NCBI GenBank assembly: GCA_023430285.1
Contig: JAEZAV010000179.1
Coordinates: 1-5,175, forward strand
Source of the DNA: Methanobacteriota archaeon
GTDB taxonomy: Archaea; Methanobacteriota; Methanobacteria; Methanobacteriales; Methanobacteriaceae
Direction of reading: 5' to 3'
DNA length: 5,175 nt
Positions 1 through 4,929 of the stretch are shown here, one piece after another. The position numbers were made by a program, and so were the translations under genes. Positions within the stretch are counted from its first letter, which is position 1. Each line of letters starts with the position of its first letter. A model generated the notes under the pieces. The model saw only the letters and a program-made list of their open reading frames with translations. It was not told where the DNA came from and did not search any database.

Positions 1-28
1 AAGATGCTGTGGCTTAGTGAAACATTCC

Positions 29-35
29 AAAAAAA
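29..35 (-). terminator. Oligo-T terminator after the SpoIIM-family gene
   Basis: A run of seven A on the plus strand gives seven T on the coding (minus) strand, about 21 nt beyond the stop codon of the SpoIIM-family gene. Archaeal RNA polymerase commonly terminates at such T-runs without a hairpin, and I see no strong hairpin before it. The position fits; termination itself is inferred. Confidence 0.5.
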
Positions 36-56
36 GATATAACTTATTTTCTACTT

Positions 57-716
57 TTAAAGGTGCTGGAATATGAAGTTTCCAATGTGTAGAGTTACGT
101 TGGTTTCGATTATGGCAGCGATAAATATTAAAACCACAGCAATACCAAACAGAGCCAGAGCATCTTTAATCTGATTGTAGTAGTAGCTTGATTCTTCATC
201 CTTTCTTATGAAGTCTACGATTATGGTGCTCAACCTCAAACCCGCAGCACCTGCAATTATGAAGCCCGAAATTTCAAATATTCCATGCGGAACAGTGTAC
301 ACAATAAACTTGAGGGGTGTGAGTGAACCAACACTACTGGCATGTCCTCCAATAACAGGGTTAGATGCAACGTATCCTAGGAAGGCACCGTAAACAAATC
401 CATTAATGATAATGAAGATAACTGTTATTACTGCTGTGATTCCCCCAACGAAGGTTAAAAACAGACTGAAGAGGTTGTGTGAGAATATTGTTAGGAAGTT
501 GAACCCCTTTTCACTCAAAAATTGTCTGTCTGTTTGGACCATGGTGGTTAAATAGCTGCTCACAGGACCACTTAAGAACAGTGCCAACATAATTCCAGCA
601 ATAACCGATAGGAAATATATGGAAAATGAAACCACCAACAACTTCTTGTTTCTATGGTACAACCCTGAAAAATAATTTAAATAACTGTTTTTGTCTTCTG
701 TACCATCTGTTGCCAT
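57..716 (-). CDS. SpoIIM/DUF95-family integral membrane protein
   Basis: A 219-residue polytopic membrane protein of the stage II sporulation protein M (DUF95) family. Hydrophobic segments lie at about 26-49, 80-104, 105-118, 134-160 and 186-204, after a short polar N-terminus. Family hallmarks are visible: N81 in the first conserved segment, GG at 91-92, NGFVYG at 105-110, the signature PHGIFEISGFIIAGAAGLRL at 143-162 (P143, H144, G145, E148), and a late E204 in the last helix, where relatives usually read EAFVTP and this one reads ETNVT. In Bacillus, SpoIIM belongs to the DMP engulfment machinery with SpoIID and SpoIIP. Archaea do not sporulate and carry the family without those partners, so the role here is unknown; a membrane-scaffold or transport role is speculation. 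The ATG has a GGAGAG about ten bases upstream, and an in-frame stop lies further upstream. The preceding antiporter gene seems to have its own terminator, so this gene is probably transcribed alone. Confidence 0.9.
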   Translation of the reverse strand: MATDGTEDKNSYLNYFSGLYHRNKKLLVVSFSIYFLSVIAGIMLALFLSGPVSSYLTTMVQTDRQFLSEKGFNFLTIFSHNLFSLFLTFVGGITAVITVIFIIINGFVYGAFLGYVASNPVIGGHASSVGSLTPLKFIVYTVPHGIFEISGFIIAGAAGLRLSTIIVDFIRKDEESSYYYNQIKDALALFGIAVVLIFIAAIIETNVTLHIGNFIFQHL

Positions 717-726
717 TGATATTCAA

Positions 727-732
727 CTCTCC
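727..732 (-). promoter_or_regulatory. Ribosome binding site of the SpoIIM-family gene
   Basis: On the minus strand GGAGAG ends ten bases before the ATG at 716. The spacing is slightly long, but no other start with a Shine-Dalgarno sequence is in frame, and the reading frame upstream is closed by a stop. A second AGGAGA further upstream (764-769) is not followed by a usable start codon. Confidence 0.55.
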
Positions 733-792
733 AATAAATCTATGATTTTAGTCTAAAAACTTATTCTCCTTCCACACACTTAACCTTTTACG

Positions 793-803
793 AAAAAAGA
801 AAA
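793..803 (-). terminator. T-rich terminator after the antiporter gene
   Basis: The minus strand reads TTTTCTTTTTT about 20 nt after the antiporter TAG stop. It is preceded by a direct repeat of GATTG rather than a strong hairpin, consistent with hairpin-free archaeal termination. It suggests that the antiporter and the downstream SpoIIM-family gene are separate transcripts, although read-through cannot be excluded. Confidence 0.5.
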
Positions 804-823
804 CAATCGGTTTACAATCCAAA

Positions 824-2017
824 CTAGTTTTCTTTGCTTGGAGTGTTCAGTCTCAAGTACTTGGCCAAGATTTCTATGGTGGATCCCTGTACAAGGGCAG
901 ATATTATGGTGATGAAGAATATGATGTTGAAAATTATCTCTGAACCTTCTATACCCGCCACAATTGGATAGGTTGCAAATATGATTGGAACGGCACCCTT
1001 GATACCCACCCATGAAATGAATACTTTATCTTTAAATCCAACCTTGAATGGTAAAAGACACAGGAAAACAGCTACAGGTCTTGCAACTAGTATTAAAACT
1101 ACTGAAACGAAAATTCCTATTCCAAGCACGGGTATGATTTGGGATGGGAACACAAGTAGTCCTAAGGTTAAAAACATTATAATTTGCATTAATAAAGCTA
1201 TACCATCAAAGAACTGTACCTGTTCAGTTTTATGCACGAAGTGACTGTTTCCAAGAATTAATGCTGCAATATAAACACTTAAAAACCCATTTCCACCTAT
1301 GAAGTACGATACTGAAAATGTTAAAAAGGCAAGTGCAAATGTGAAAACAGAGTAAAGTCCCTCTGTATGGAGTTTGATGTTGTTAATGATCCATACACTT
1401 CCCTTACCAAAGAATAAACCAACTACAATTCCCAAACCCAATGATTTTATGAGGAGGATCACCATGGATGTGAGTGATGTGGTGGGGTTTAGAATTAAAA
1501 AGATTATGGTGGTCACTAGGAAGTAGGCCATTGGATCGTTAGTTCCGCTTTCCAGTTCTAATAATGGCGCAATATTATTTTTTAACCCCATTTTCTTCGA
1601 GTTAAATATTGCAAATATTGCAGCAGCATCAGTGGATGATATTATGGAACCTATGAGTAAAGATTCAAGAAGGGGGATGTGTAGAAACCAGAATAAAAAA
1701 ATACCAGTCAACATTGCAGTTATGAACACACCTACCGTGGCAAGAACGAGTCCCTGCCCCATTATGGGTTTTATTTCACTGAACTTGGTATCTAAACCAC
1801 CTGAAAAAAGGATGATTACCAATGCTATTATTCCTATGAACTGTGTAATAGTTGGATTGTCAAAATAAAAACCTCCAATACCTTCAGAACCTGCCAACAT
1901 TCCAATTAAAAGGAAAAATAACAGTGACGGTACTCCGAGGCGGTGAGAAGTTTTGCTTATAACAATGCAAATAAAAAGTAATACTGACCCAAATAGGATG
2001 AATTGTTCTGATATCAT
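824..2017 (-). CDS. CPA1-type Na+(K+)/H+ antiporter, NhaP/NhaP2-like membrane domain
   Basis: A 397-residue monovalent cation/proton antiporter of the CPA1 (Na_H_Exchanger) superfamily, with about 12-13 hydrophobic segments across residues 4-385. The unwound-helix motif SSTDAAAIFAI has T129-D130. The ion-binding helix LELESGTNDPMA has E154, E156 and the N160-D161 pair; an Asn-Asp pair at this site is characteristic of electroneutral CPA1 exchangers, whereas CPA2 proteins have Asp-Asp. R313 (VARPVAV) and GIKGAVPI at 338-345 match the conserved late helices. The SSTDAAA and ELESGTNDPMA wording is closest to the NhaP2 (CvrA) K+/H+ branch. Bacterial NhaP2 proteins carry a long cytosolic tail with a TrkA_C domain; this protein stops soon after the last helix (about residue 376), so that regulatory part is absent. 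Expected role: exchange of Na+ or K+ for H+ for pH and ion homeostasis, linked to the sodium and proton gradients a methanogen lives on. Which ion is moved cannot be read from the sequence. The start has no Shine-Dalgarno sequence. Confidence 0.94.
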   Translation of the reverse strand: MISEQFILFGSVLLFICIVISKTSHRLGVPSLLFFLLIGMLAGSEGIGGFYFDNPTITQFIGIIALVIILFSGGLDTKFSEIKPIMGQGLVLATVGVFITAMLTGIFLFWFLHIPLLESLLIGSIISSTDAAAIFAIFNSKKMGLKNNIAPLLELESGTNDPMAYFLVTTIIFLILNPTTSLTSMVILLIKSLGLGIVVGLFFGKGSVWIINNIKLHTEGLYSVFTFALAFLTFSVSYFIGGNGFLSVYIAALILGNSHFVHKTEQVQFFDGIALLMQIIMFLTLGLLVFPSQIIPVLGIGIFVSVVLILVARPVAVFLCLLPFKVGFKDKVFISWVGIKGAVPIIFATYPIVAGIEGSEIIFNIIFFITIISALVQGSTIEILAKYLRLNTPSKEN

Positions 2018-2040
2018 TTAAATATAGTTTTATTCATTGG

Positions 2041-2055
2041 ATTATTTATATTTTT
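2041..2055 (-). promoter_or_regulatory. TATA-box region of the antiporter gene (leaderless promoter)
   Basis: On the minus strand this reads AAAAATATAAATAAT: a TATA-like core preceded by an A-rich stretch that could serve as the TFB-recognition element. Its centre is about 31 nt upstream of the antiporter ATG. Archaeal TATA boxes usually lie about 26-27 nt before the transcription start, so the transcript would begin within a few bases of the ATG. The absence of any purine-rich ribosome binding site before that ATG agrees with this. Confidence 0.55.
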
Positions 2056-2181
2056 AATATTAAATTGATTAGATTCCTTAGTTGATCATGGTTCAAAGGA
2101 AGAGAATCATTACCTTTATTTTCATTTTTTTCCAAGTGTCTCCCTTCATGGTGACAAGATGTTGTGGGATCATAATTTTTA

Positions 2182-2211
2182 TTAGTTCAATTCAACATAA
2201 TATTAGTTGAA
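2182..2211. promoter_or_regulatory. Candidate operator in the divergent spacer
   Basis: The 276-bp spacer between the antiporter and the VOC gene holds an inverted repeat, TTCAAC (2191-2196) and GTTGAA (2206-2211), with nine bases between the arms. Overlapping it is a near-direct repeat, TTAGTTCAA (2182-2190) and TTAGTTGAA (2203-2211), whose copies are 21 bp apart, two helical turns. A further TTAGTTGA lies at 2078-2085. This is compatible with a regulator binding site serving one or both promoters, but the arms are short and the region AT-rich. The rest of the spacer shows AT-rich candidate promoter elements and no convincing gene. Confidence 0.3.
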
Positions 2212-2279
2212 ATAACCTGATTTAGGTTGATATTGACTGAACTGATCCACTGTTTAATTCTTTATTAGAAAATGTTCAT

Positions 2280-2283
2280 GGAG
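2280..2283 (+). promoter_or_regulatory. Ribosome binding site of the VOC gene
   Basis: GGAG lies ten bases before the ATG at 2294. The same GGAG(AG)TTGA wording precedes the SpoIIM-family gene at a similar distance. It supports this start, which also gives the usual N-terminus of the family. AT-rich TATA candidates lie at 2253-2260 and 2261-2268, and I cannot choose between them. Confidence 0.5.
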
Positions 2284-2293
2284 TTGAGAACTG

Positions 2294-2668
2294 ATGTCGA
2301 GGGTTGTATGGTTTGAAATACCTGCAGATGATCCTGAAAGGGCTGCAAAATTTTATGAAGATGTATTTGGTTGGGAAATTGAAAAATGGGAAGGTCCTTT
2401 TGATTACTGGCTTATTCGAACTGGTTCTGATGAAGAACCTGGTATTCATGGTGCCATCATGACCAAGGATATGGGTGAAGTTGTGAGGGACACCATCGCT
2501 GTTGATTCCTTCGATGAATTTTCAAAGAAGATCGAAGTGCAAGGTGGGGAAATGCTCACAGAAAAAATTGAAGTACCCAACATGGGATACATGGGTTCCT
2601 TCAAAGACACAGAGGGCAACATCTTCGCCATCATTGAAACAAACATGGAAGAAACATCAACTAAATAA
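2294..2668 (+). CDS. VOC-superfamily (glyoxalase/bleomycin-resistance fold) protein
   Basis: A 124-residue single-domain protein with two beta-alpha-beta-beta-beta modules. The first runs from VVWFEIPADDPERAAKFYED through VFGWEIEKW and FDYWLIRTG to GIHGAIM; the second runs from DTIAVDSFDEFSKKIEVQGG to GYMGSFKDTEGNIFAIIET. The FEIPADDPERAAKFYEDVFGW opening and the DTEGN(I/x)F(A/G)(I/L)xE ending are standard for this superfamily, and the length is typical. Usual metal-ligand positions are E8 (strand 1), H52 (end of module 1) and E115 (last strand); many enzymes have His at the first of these. VOC proteins include glyoxalase I, epimerases, dioxygenases and drug-binding proteins, and the substrate cannot be told from this sequence. 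I would not call it glyoxalase I. It is cytoplasmic, with no signal peptide or membrane segment. It is the only intact plus-strand gene here, divergent from the antiporter and convergent with the next gene, so it is probably monocistronic. Confidence 0.92.
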   Translation: MSRVVWFEIPADDPERAAKFYEDVFGWEIEKWEGPFDYWLIRTGSDEEPGIHGAIMTKDMGEVVRDTIAVDSFDEFSKKIEVQGGEMLTEKIEVPNMGYMGSFKDTEGNIFAIIETNMEETSTK

Positions 2669-2698
2669 AGTTCAAAATGGTTTGGGGGTAACATTTAA

Positions 2699-2893
2699 GC
2701 GTTTCCACGTGAATATAATATAGTATATTGTGAGAATTCCAGGAATTATTCATGGGATGATAAGATCGCAACTGTGTACAACCCTAATAAAAAACATAAT
2801 TGGTATTACAGAGGACCCACACCCACAAAAGACGACCAGAAAATGATGAAAGAATATTTAAAACATCGTTTCAAAAGAAAAACCTTAAAATAA
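2699..2893 (+). pseudogene. Possible gene remnant or small ORF without a start codon
   Basis: An open stretch of 64 codons ends in TAA at 2891-2893. It begins right after an in-frame TAA (2696-2698) and has no ATG, GTG or TTG near its beginning; the first GTG is at 2774 and the only ATGs are at 2843 and 2846. The C-terminal two thirds look protein-like: SWDDKIATVYNP, then HNWYYRGPTPTKDD, then a basic, probably helical tail with KMMKEYLKHRFKRK. From GTG 2774 it would be 39 residues, with no convincing ribosome binding site. It lies in the same frame as the VOC gene but is cut off from it by two stops. I do not recognise a family. It could be the end of a decayed gene, a small protein with an unusual start, or chance. 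The 306-bp region around it holds no other gene candidate, only the short palindromes at 2712-2747. Confidence 0.3.
2712..2747. repeat. Two adjacent short palindromes
   Basis: AATATA (2712-2717) and TATATT (2724-2729) form an inverted repeat with a 6-bp spacer. A few bases on, AATTCC-A-GGAATT (2735-2747) is a perfect 6-bp inverted repeat around one base. They lie at the beginning of the startless open stretch and about 45 bp after the VOC stop. The first could contain a TATA box; the second could be a protein site or a weak hairpin. AT-rich DNA produces short palindromes easily, so the function is open. Confidence 0.35.
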
Positions 2894-2974
2894 AATGTAA
2901 GGATTTTAAACAGCTGGTCTAAAACCAAAATAAAAGGGGATAGGGGATTTATTTCATTCAACTATCTAATTTTT

Positions 2975-4102
2975 TCATTCAATTCCCAACAGATTTAAAA
3001 CCGTGACTGACAATTCATTATTTTCTGTTCTGCCGTTTCCATAAACTATTGAAACCGTGATCACATGATTTTCTTGTGAAACATCAGGATTCACGATCTT
3101 ATTATCCTCCCCAGTAAGGATCAGTTCATGCACATGGTTTTTTGGAATGAAACTAGTGAAATCCCTTATAATTTTACCAGTGAATTGATCAGTAATTTTG
3201 TAACTCCCTGCAACTGTTTTGAAAAGGTCTGAAGATGGGGGGTCATTGTTTTGATCAAGGAAACTAATGGTCATGATCCTGCTGGATCTTTCAGGAATTT
3301 TCTTGTTCTTTGAAACCAGATTCAGGTCCATGTAGATCTCTTTAAACGAGTAATCAACCTCAGGAAAACCTAAACCAAATGGGATCCATGGAGAAGCATA
3401 CAAAATGTAACTTGGACCGTTGTTTGCTATAACCGTGGAAATTTCGTTGTAAATATCTGAAAGACTCCTTGGATCCAGATTAACAGCATTGTCATGTGTT
3501 AAAAGTTCAACAACAACATCTCCCTCTGAATATTCTTTAACAGTTTGAATTGCCTTGGTGATTGGAATTCCCTCACTGTTACTCGTGAATATCTCTGTAA
3601 TAGCGTAGTCAAGCTTGGAAGAAACAGATTTAAGGGTGCTGGCTCTCCAGTTCATGGATGCTGAAAATTCTATGGAAGGATTCAAATTTTTCAGGGTTGA
3701 AACAATTTCCCCAGCAAAGTCCGATAGAATATCAGACTTTTCAGTACTGGTGTAACCATCCCAAGTTTGCCATTCAAAATCTTTGAAGGATACACCATCC
3801 AAATCTGGAAAATCCTTTATTAAACGTGATAATCCATCTTTAACCTTAGTTCTATGGGTAGTGTTGGTAGGATCAACCAAAGAATCACTATCTGAAGATT
3901 TGAAAGCATTTAAAACGAATATTACCTTGAGATCAGTGTTTTCAATCGTTTTAAACAGGGCTGTCAAATTTTTATGCACTGCTTCGTAGTTGTTTAAAAG
4001 CAAATTATCCAAGTAAAAAACATGTGTCAATCCTCTAGATTCGAGTTCAACCAAATCAGGATAAGGATATCCTTCAACAAGATATAAACCTCGCATATTC
4101 AT
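2975..4102 (-). CDS. Putative (beta/alpha)8-barrel protein with C-terminal beta domain, function unknown
   Basis: A 375-residue protein that I do not recognise by name. Residues 3-240 show eight evenly spaced beta-strand-like segments typical of a TIM barrel: RGLYLVEG (4-11), THVFYLD (26-32), KVIFVLNAF (59-67), LDGVSFKDFEW (101-111), IEFSASMNW (144-152), LDYAITEIF (164-172), VVVELLTHD (196-204) and SYILYASPW (231-239), with amphipathic helices between them. Acidic residues sit at strand ends, notably D108/E110 on strand 4 and E199 on strand 7, the positions used by clan-A glycoside hydrolases; DGVSFKDFEW also recalls the DGIxxDxxR/Y strand of putative glycosidases. Glycosidase activity is therefore a hypothesis only. 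Residues about 275-372 form a beta-rich, probably Ig-like domain. There is no signal peptide or membrane segment, so it is cytoplasmic unless released by lysis or part of a particle. ATG 4102 is preferred over the ATG two codons later because AAGGGGA lies six bases before it. No clear terminator follows; the downstream DNA is only pyrimidine-rich (2917-2938 on this strand). Confidence 0.85.
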   Translation of the reverse strand: MNMRGLYLVEGYPYPDLVELESRGLTHVFYLDNLLLNNYEAVHKNLTALFKTIENTDLKVIFVLNAFKSSDSDSLVDPTNTTHRTKVKDGLSRLIKDFPDLDGVSFKDFEWQTWDGYTSTEKSDILSDFAGEIVSTLKNLNPSIEFSASMNWRASTLKSVSSKLDYAITEIFTSNSEGIPITKAIQTVKEYSEGDVVVELLTHDNAVNLDPRSLSDIYNEISTVIANNGPSYILYASPWIPFGLGFPEVDYSFKEIYMDLNLVSKNKKIPERSSRIMTISFLDQNNDPPSSDLFKTVAGSYKITDQFTGKIIRDFTSFIPKNHVHELILTGEDNKIVNPDVSQENHVITVSIVYGNGRTENNELSVTVLNLLGIE

Positions 4103-4108
4103 ATTGGG

Positions 4109-4115
4109 TCCCCTT
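4109..4115 (-). promoter_or_regulatory. Ribosome binding site of the barrel-protein gene
   Basis: On the minus strand AAGGGGA ends six bases before ATG 4102. This spacing favours the first of the two close ATG codons (MNMRG) over the second, which would be twelve bases away. Candidate TATA-like AT-rich stretches lie further upstream, for example AAAAAAATATT at 4155-4165. Confidence 0.5.
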
Positions 4116-4201
4116 CAATTTTTTTAATACACACATTTAATGCCATGATTTGAATATTTTTTTCTGATCTTAATATGTACTTCCAAGTGGATAAAATTAT
4201 C

Positions 4202-4210
4202 AAAAAAAAA
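4202..4210 (-). terminator. Oligo-T terminator after the SGNH hydrolase gene
   Basis: Nine A on the plus strand give TTTTTTTTT on the coding strand, about 42 nt after the SGNH stop codon and about 100 nt before the barrel-protein start. This is the longest T-run in the 150-bp spacer and fits archaeal oligo-T termination. It suggests that the barrel-protein gene downstream has its own promoter. Confidence 0.6.
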
Positions 4211-4252
4211 TAGATGGGTTAAAATGGGTGTTGGAGTTGGATCATATTTTGT

Positions 4253-4891
4253 TTATCCAAGTATGGAAGAAACTTCTTTTATAATGGTTTTTCCAAGTTT
4301 TTTATGTTCAGATACAGCTGGATGAACACCGTCGAGTTCACTTGCAACCATGATCTTGGAAGTGTCCAGAAAGTAACAGCCATGTTCGTCTGCAATTTTC
4401 TTTACGTAGCCAGGTAACTTTTGGGATTTGTTGTAGGAATTTCTAAACTCGTCATCAAAACCAGTTGTTTCCAACAGGAATGGTGGTGCTAGTAAAAGAA
4501 TTTCAGGGCTCAAACCATTGGCTCCTGATTCACTTTTTAGTATGACCTCCACAAGAACGTTTATTCCCCGTGCAATTTCAGTTGTGGGTAGTGAAAATCT
4601 TTGTTTCATATCGTTGGTTCCAAGCATGAGAACCACAAGATCAAGGGGTTTATGGCTTGCAAGACAGGGTATTAAATATTTTAAACCATTTTTTTGGGCA
4701 CCCTTTAATGGATCGTCCCAAACTGTTGTTCTACTGTTTAATCCCTCTTCAATGATGGTGTATTCATCACCCAATCCACTATCGAGTATTCCGGTCCACC
4801 TTTCATCTTCATTCATTCGTGTCTGGTCTATTGGGTTAAAACCCCATGTGATTGAATCACCAAAACACAGTACCCTTCTTTTTTTTATCAA
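4253..4891 (-). CDS. SGNH/GDSL hydrolase, MsAcT-like arylesterase/acyltransferase
   Basis: A 212-residue cytoplasmic SGNH hydrolase with all four blocks. Block I is LCFGDSITWG, with nucleophile S13. Block II is IIEEGLNSRTT, with G50. Block III is LMLGTND, with N93. Block V is ELDGVHP, with D187 and H190 completing the triad. It matches, from memory, the Mycobacterium smegmatis acyltransferase/arylesterase MsAcT (216 residues) along its length: CFGDSxTWG, RWTGxL, xIEEGLxxRTT, DDP, NGxxYLxxCLAxHxPLDLV, MLGTNDxK and a DGxH ending. MsAcT and related arylesterases hydrolyse short-chain or aryl esters, and MsAcT also transfers acyl groups to alcohols in water. The natural substrate is unknown here and in most relatives. 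There is no signal peptide. The start is supported by GGGGTGGG just upstream. The aldo/keto reductase ends 38 bp before it without a terminator, so the two may share a transcript. W16 in block I is retained, and S53 replaces the Ala expected from the MsAcT GLSART motif. Confidence 0.95.
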   Translation of the reverse strand: MIKKRRVLCFGDSITWGFNPIDQTRMNEDERWTGILDSGLGDEYTIIEEGLNSRTTVWDDPLKGAQKNGLKYLIPCLASHKPLDLVVLMLGTNDMKQRFSLPTTEIARGINVLVEVILKSESGANGLSPEILLLAPPFLLETTGFDDEFRNSYNKSQKLPGYVKKIADEHGCYFLDTSKIMVASELDGVHPAVSEHKKLGKTIIKEVSSILG

Positions 4892-4895
4892 TTAA

Positions 4896-4903
4896 CCCAC
4901 CCC
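4896..4903 (-). promoter_or_regulatory. Ribosome binding site of the SGNH hydrolase gene
   Basis: The minus strand reads GGGGTGGG ending four bases before the ATG; the GGTG core within it has six-base spacing, close to the GGTG-type site used by many methanogens. It fixes the start at 4891. Upstream, AT-rich DNA (about 4915-4930) could hold a TATA box, but a promoter there would start transcription at or inside this site, so translation from a longer upstream transcript is more likely. Confidence 0.6.
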
Positions 4904-4929
4904 AAATAGGTTTTTTTTAATTAAATATT

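Noticed and set aside
780..1013. Minus-strand 77-codon ORF rich in His and Cys, overlapping the antiporter's 3' end
   Set aside because: It lies in another frame of the antiporter's conserved C-terminal coding region, resembles no family, and has low-complexity His/Cys content typical of a frame shadow.
2088..2210. Plus-strand 40-codon ORF from ATG 2088, hydrophobic, inside the divergent spacer
   Set aside because: It has no ribosome binding site, its composition is what AT-rich DNA gives by chance, and it overlaps the candidate operator. It could be a small membrane peptide, but nothing beyond the open frame supports it.
2502..2723. Plus-strand 73-codon ORF overlapping the VOC gene
   Set aside because: It is a shadow of the VOC gene in another frame, rich in Lys and Gln with no recognisable domain.
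2669..2893. Read-through fusion of the VOC protein with the downstream open stretch in the same frame
   Set aside because: Two in-frame TAA stops (2666 and 2696) separate them, and the VOC protein already has its normal length and ending. Sharing a frame has a one-in-three chance.
4518..4895. Plus-strand 125-codon ORF antisense to the SGNH hydrolase
   Set aside because: The minus-strand frame carries all the SGNH catalytic blocks; the antisense ORF is Ser/Pro/Phe-rich with no motif.
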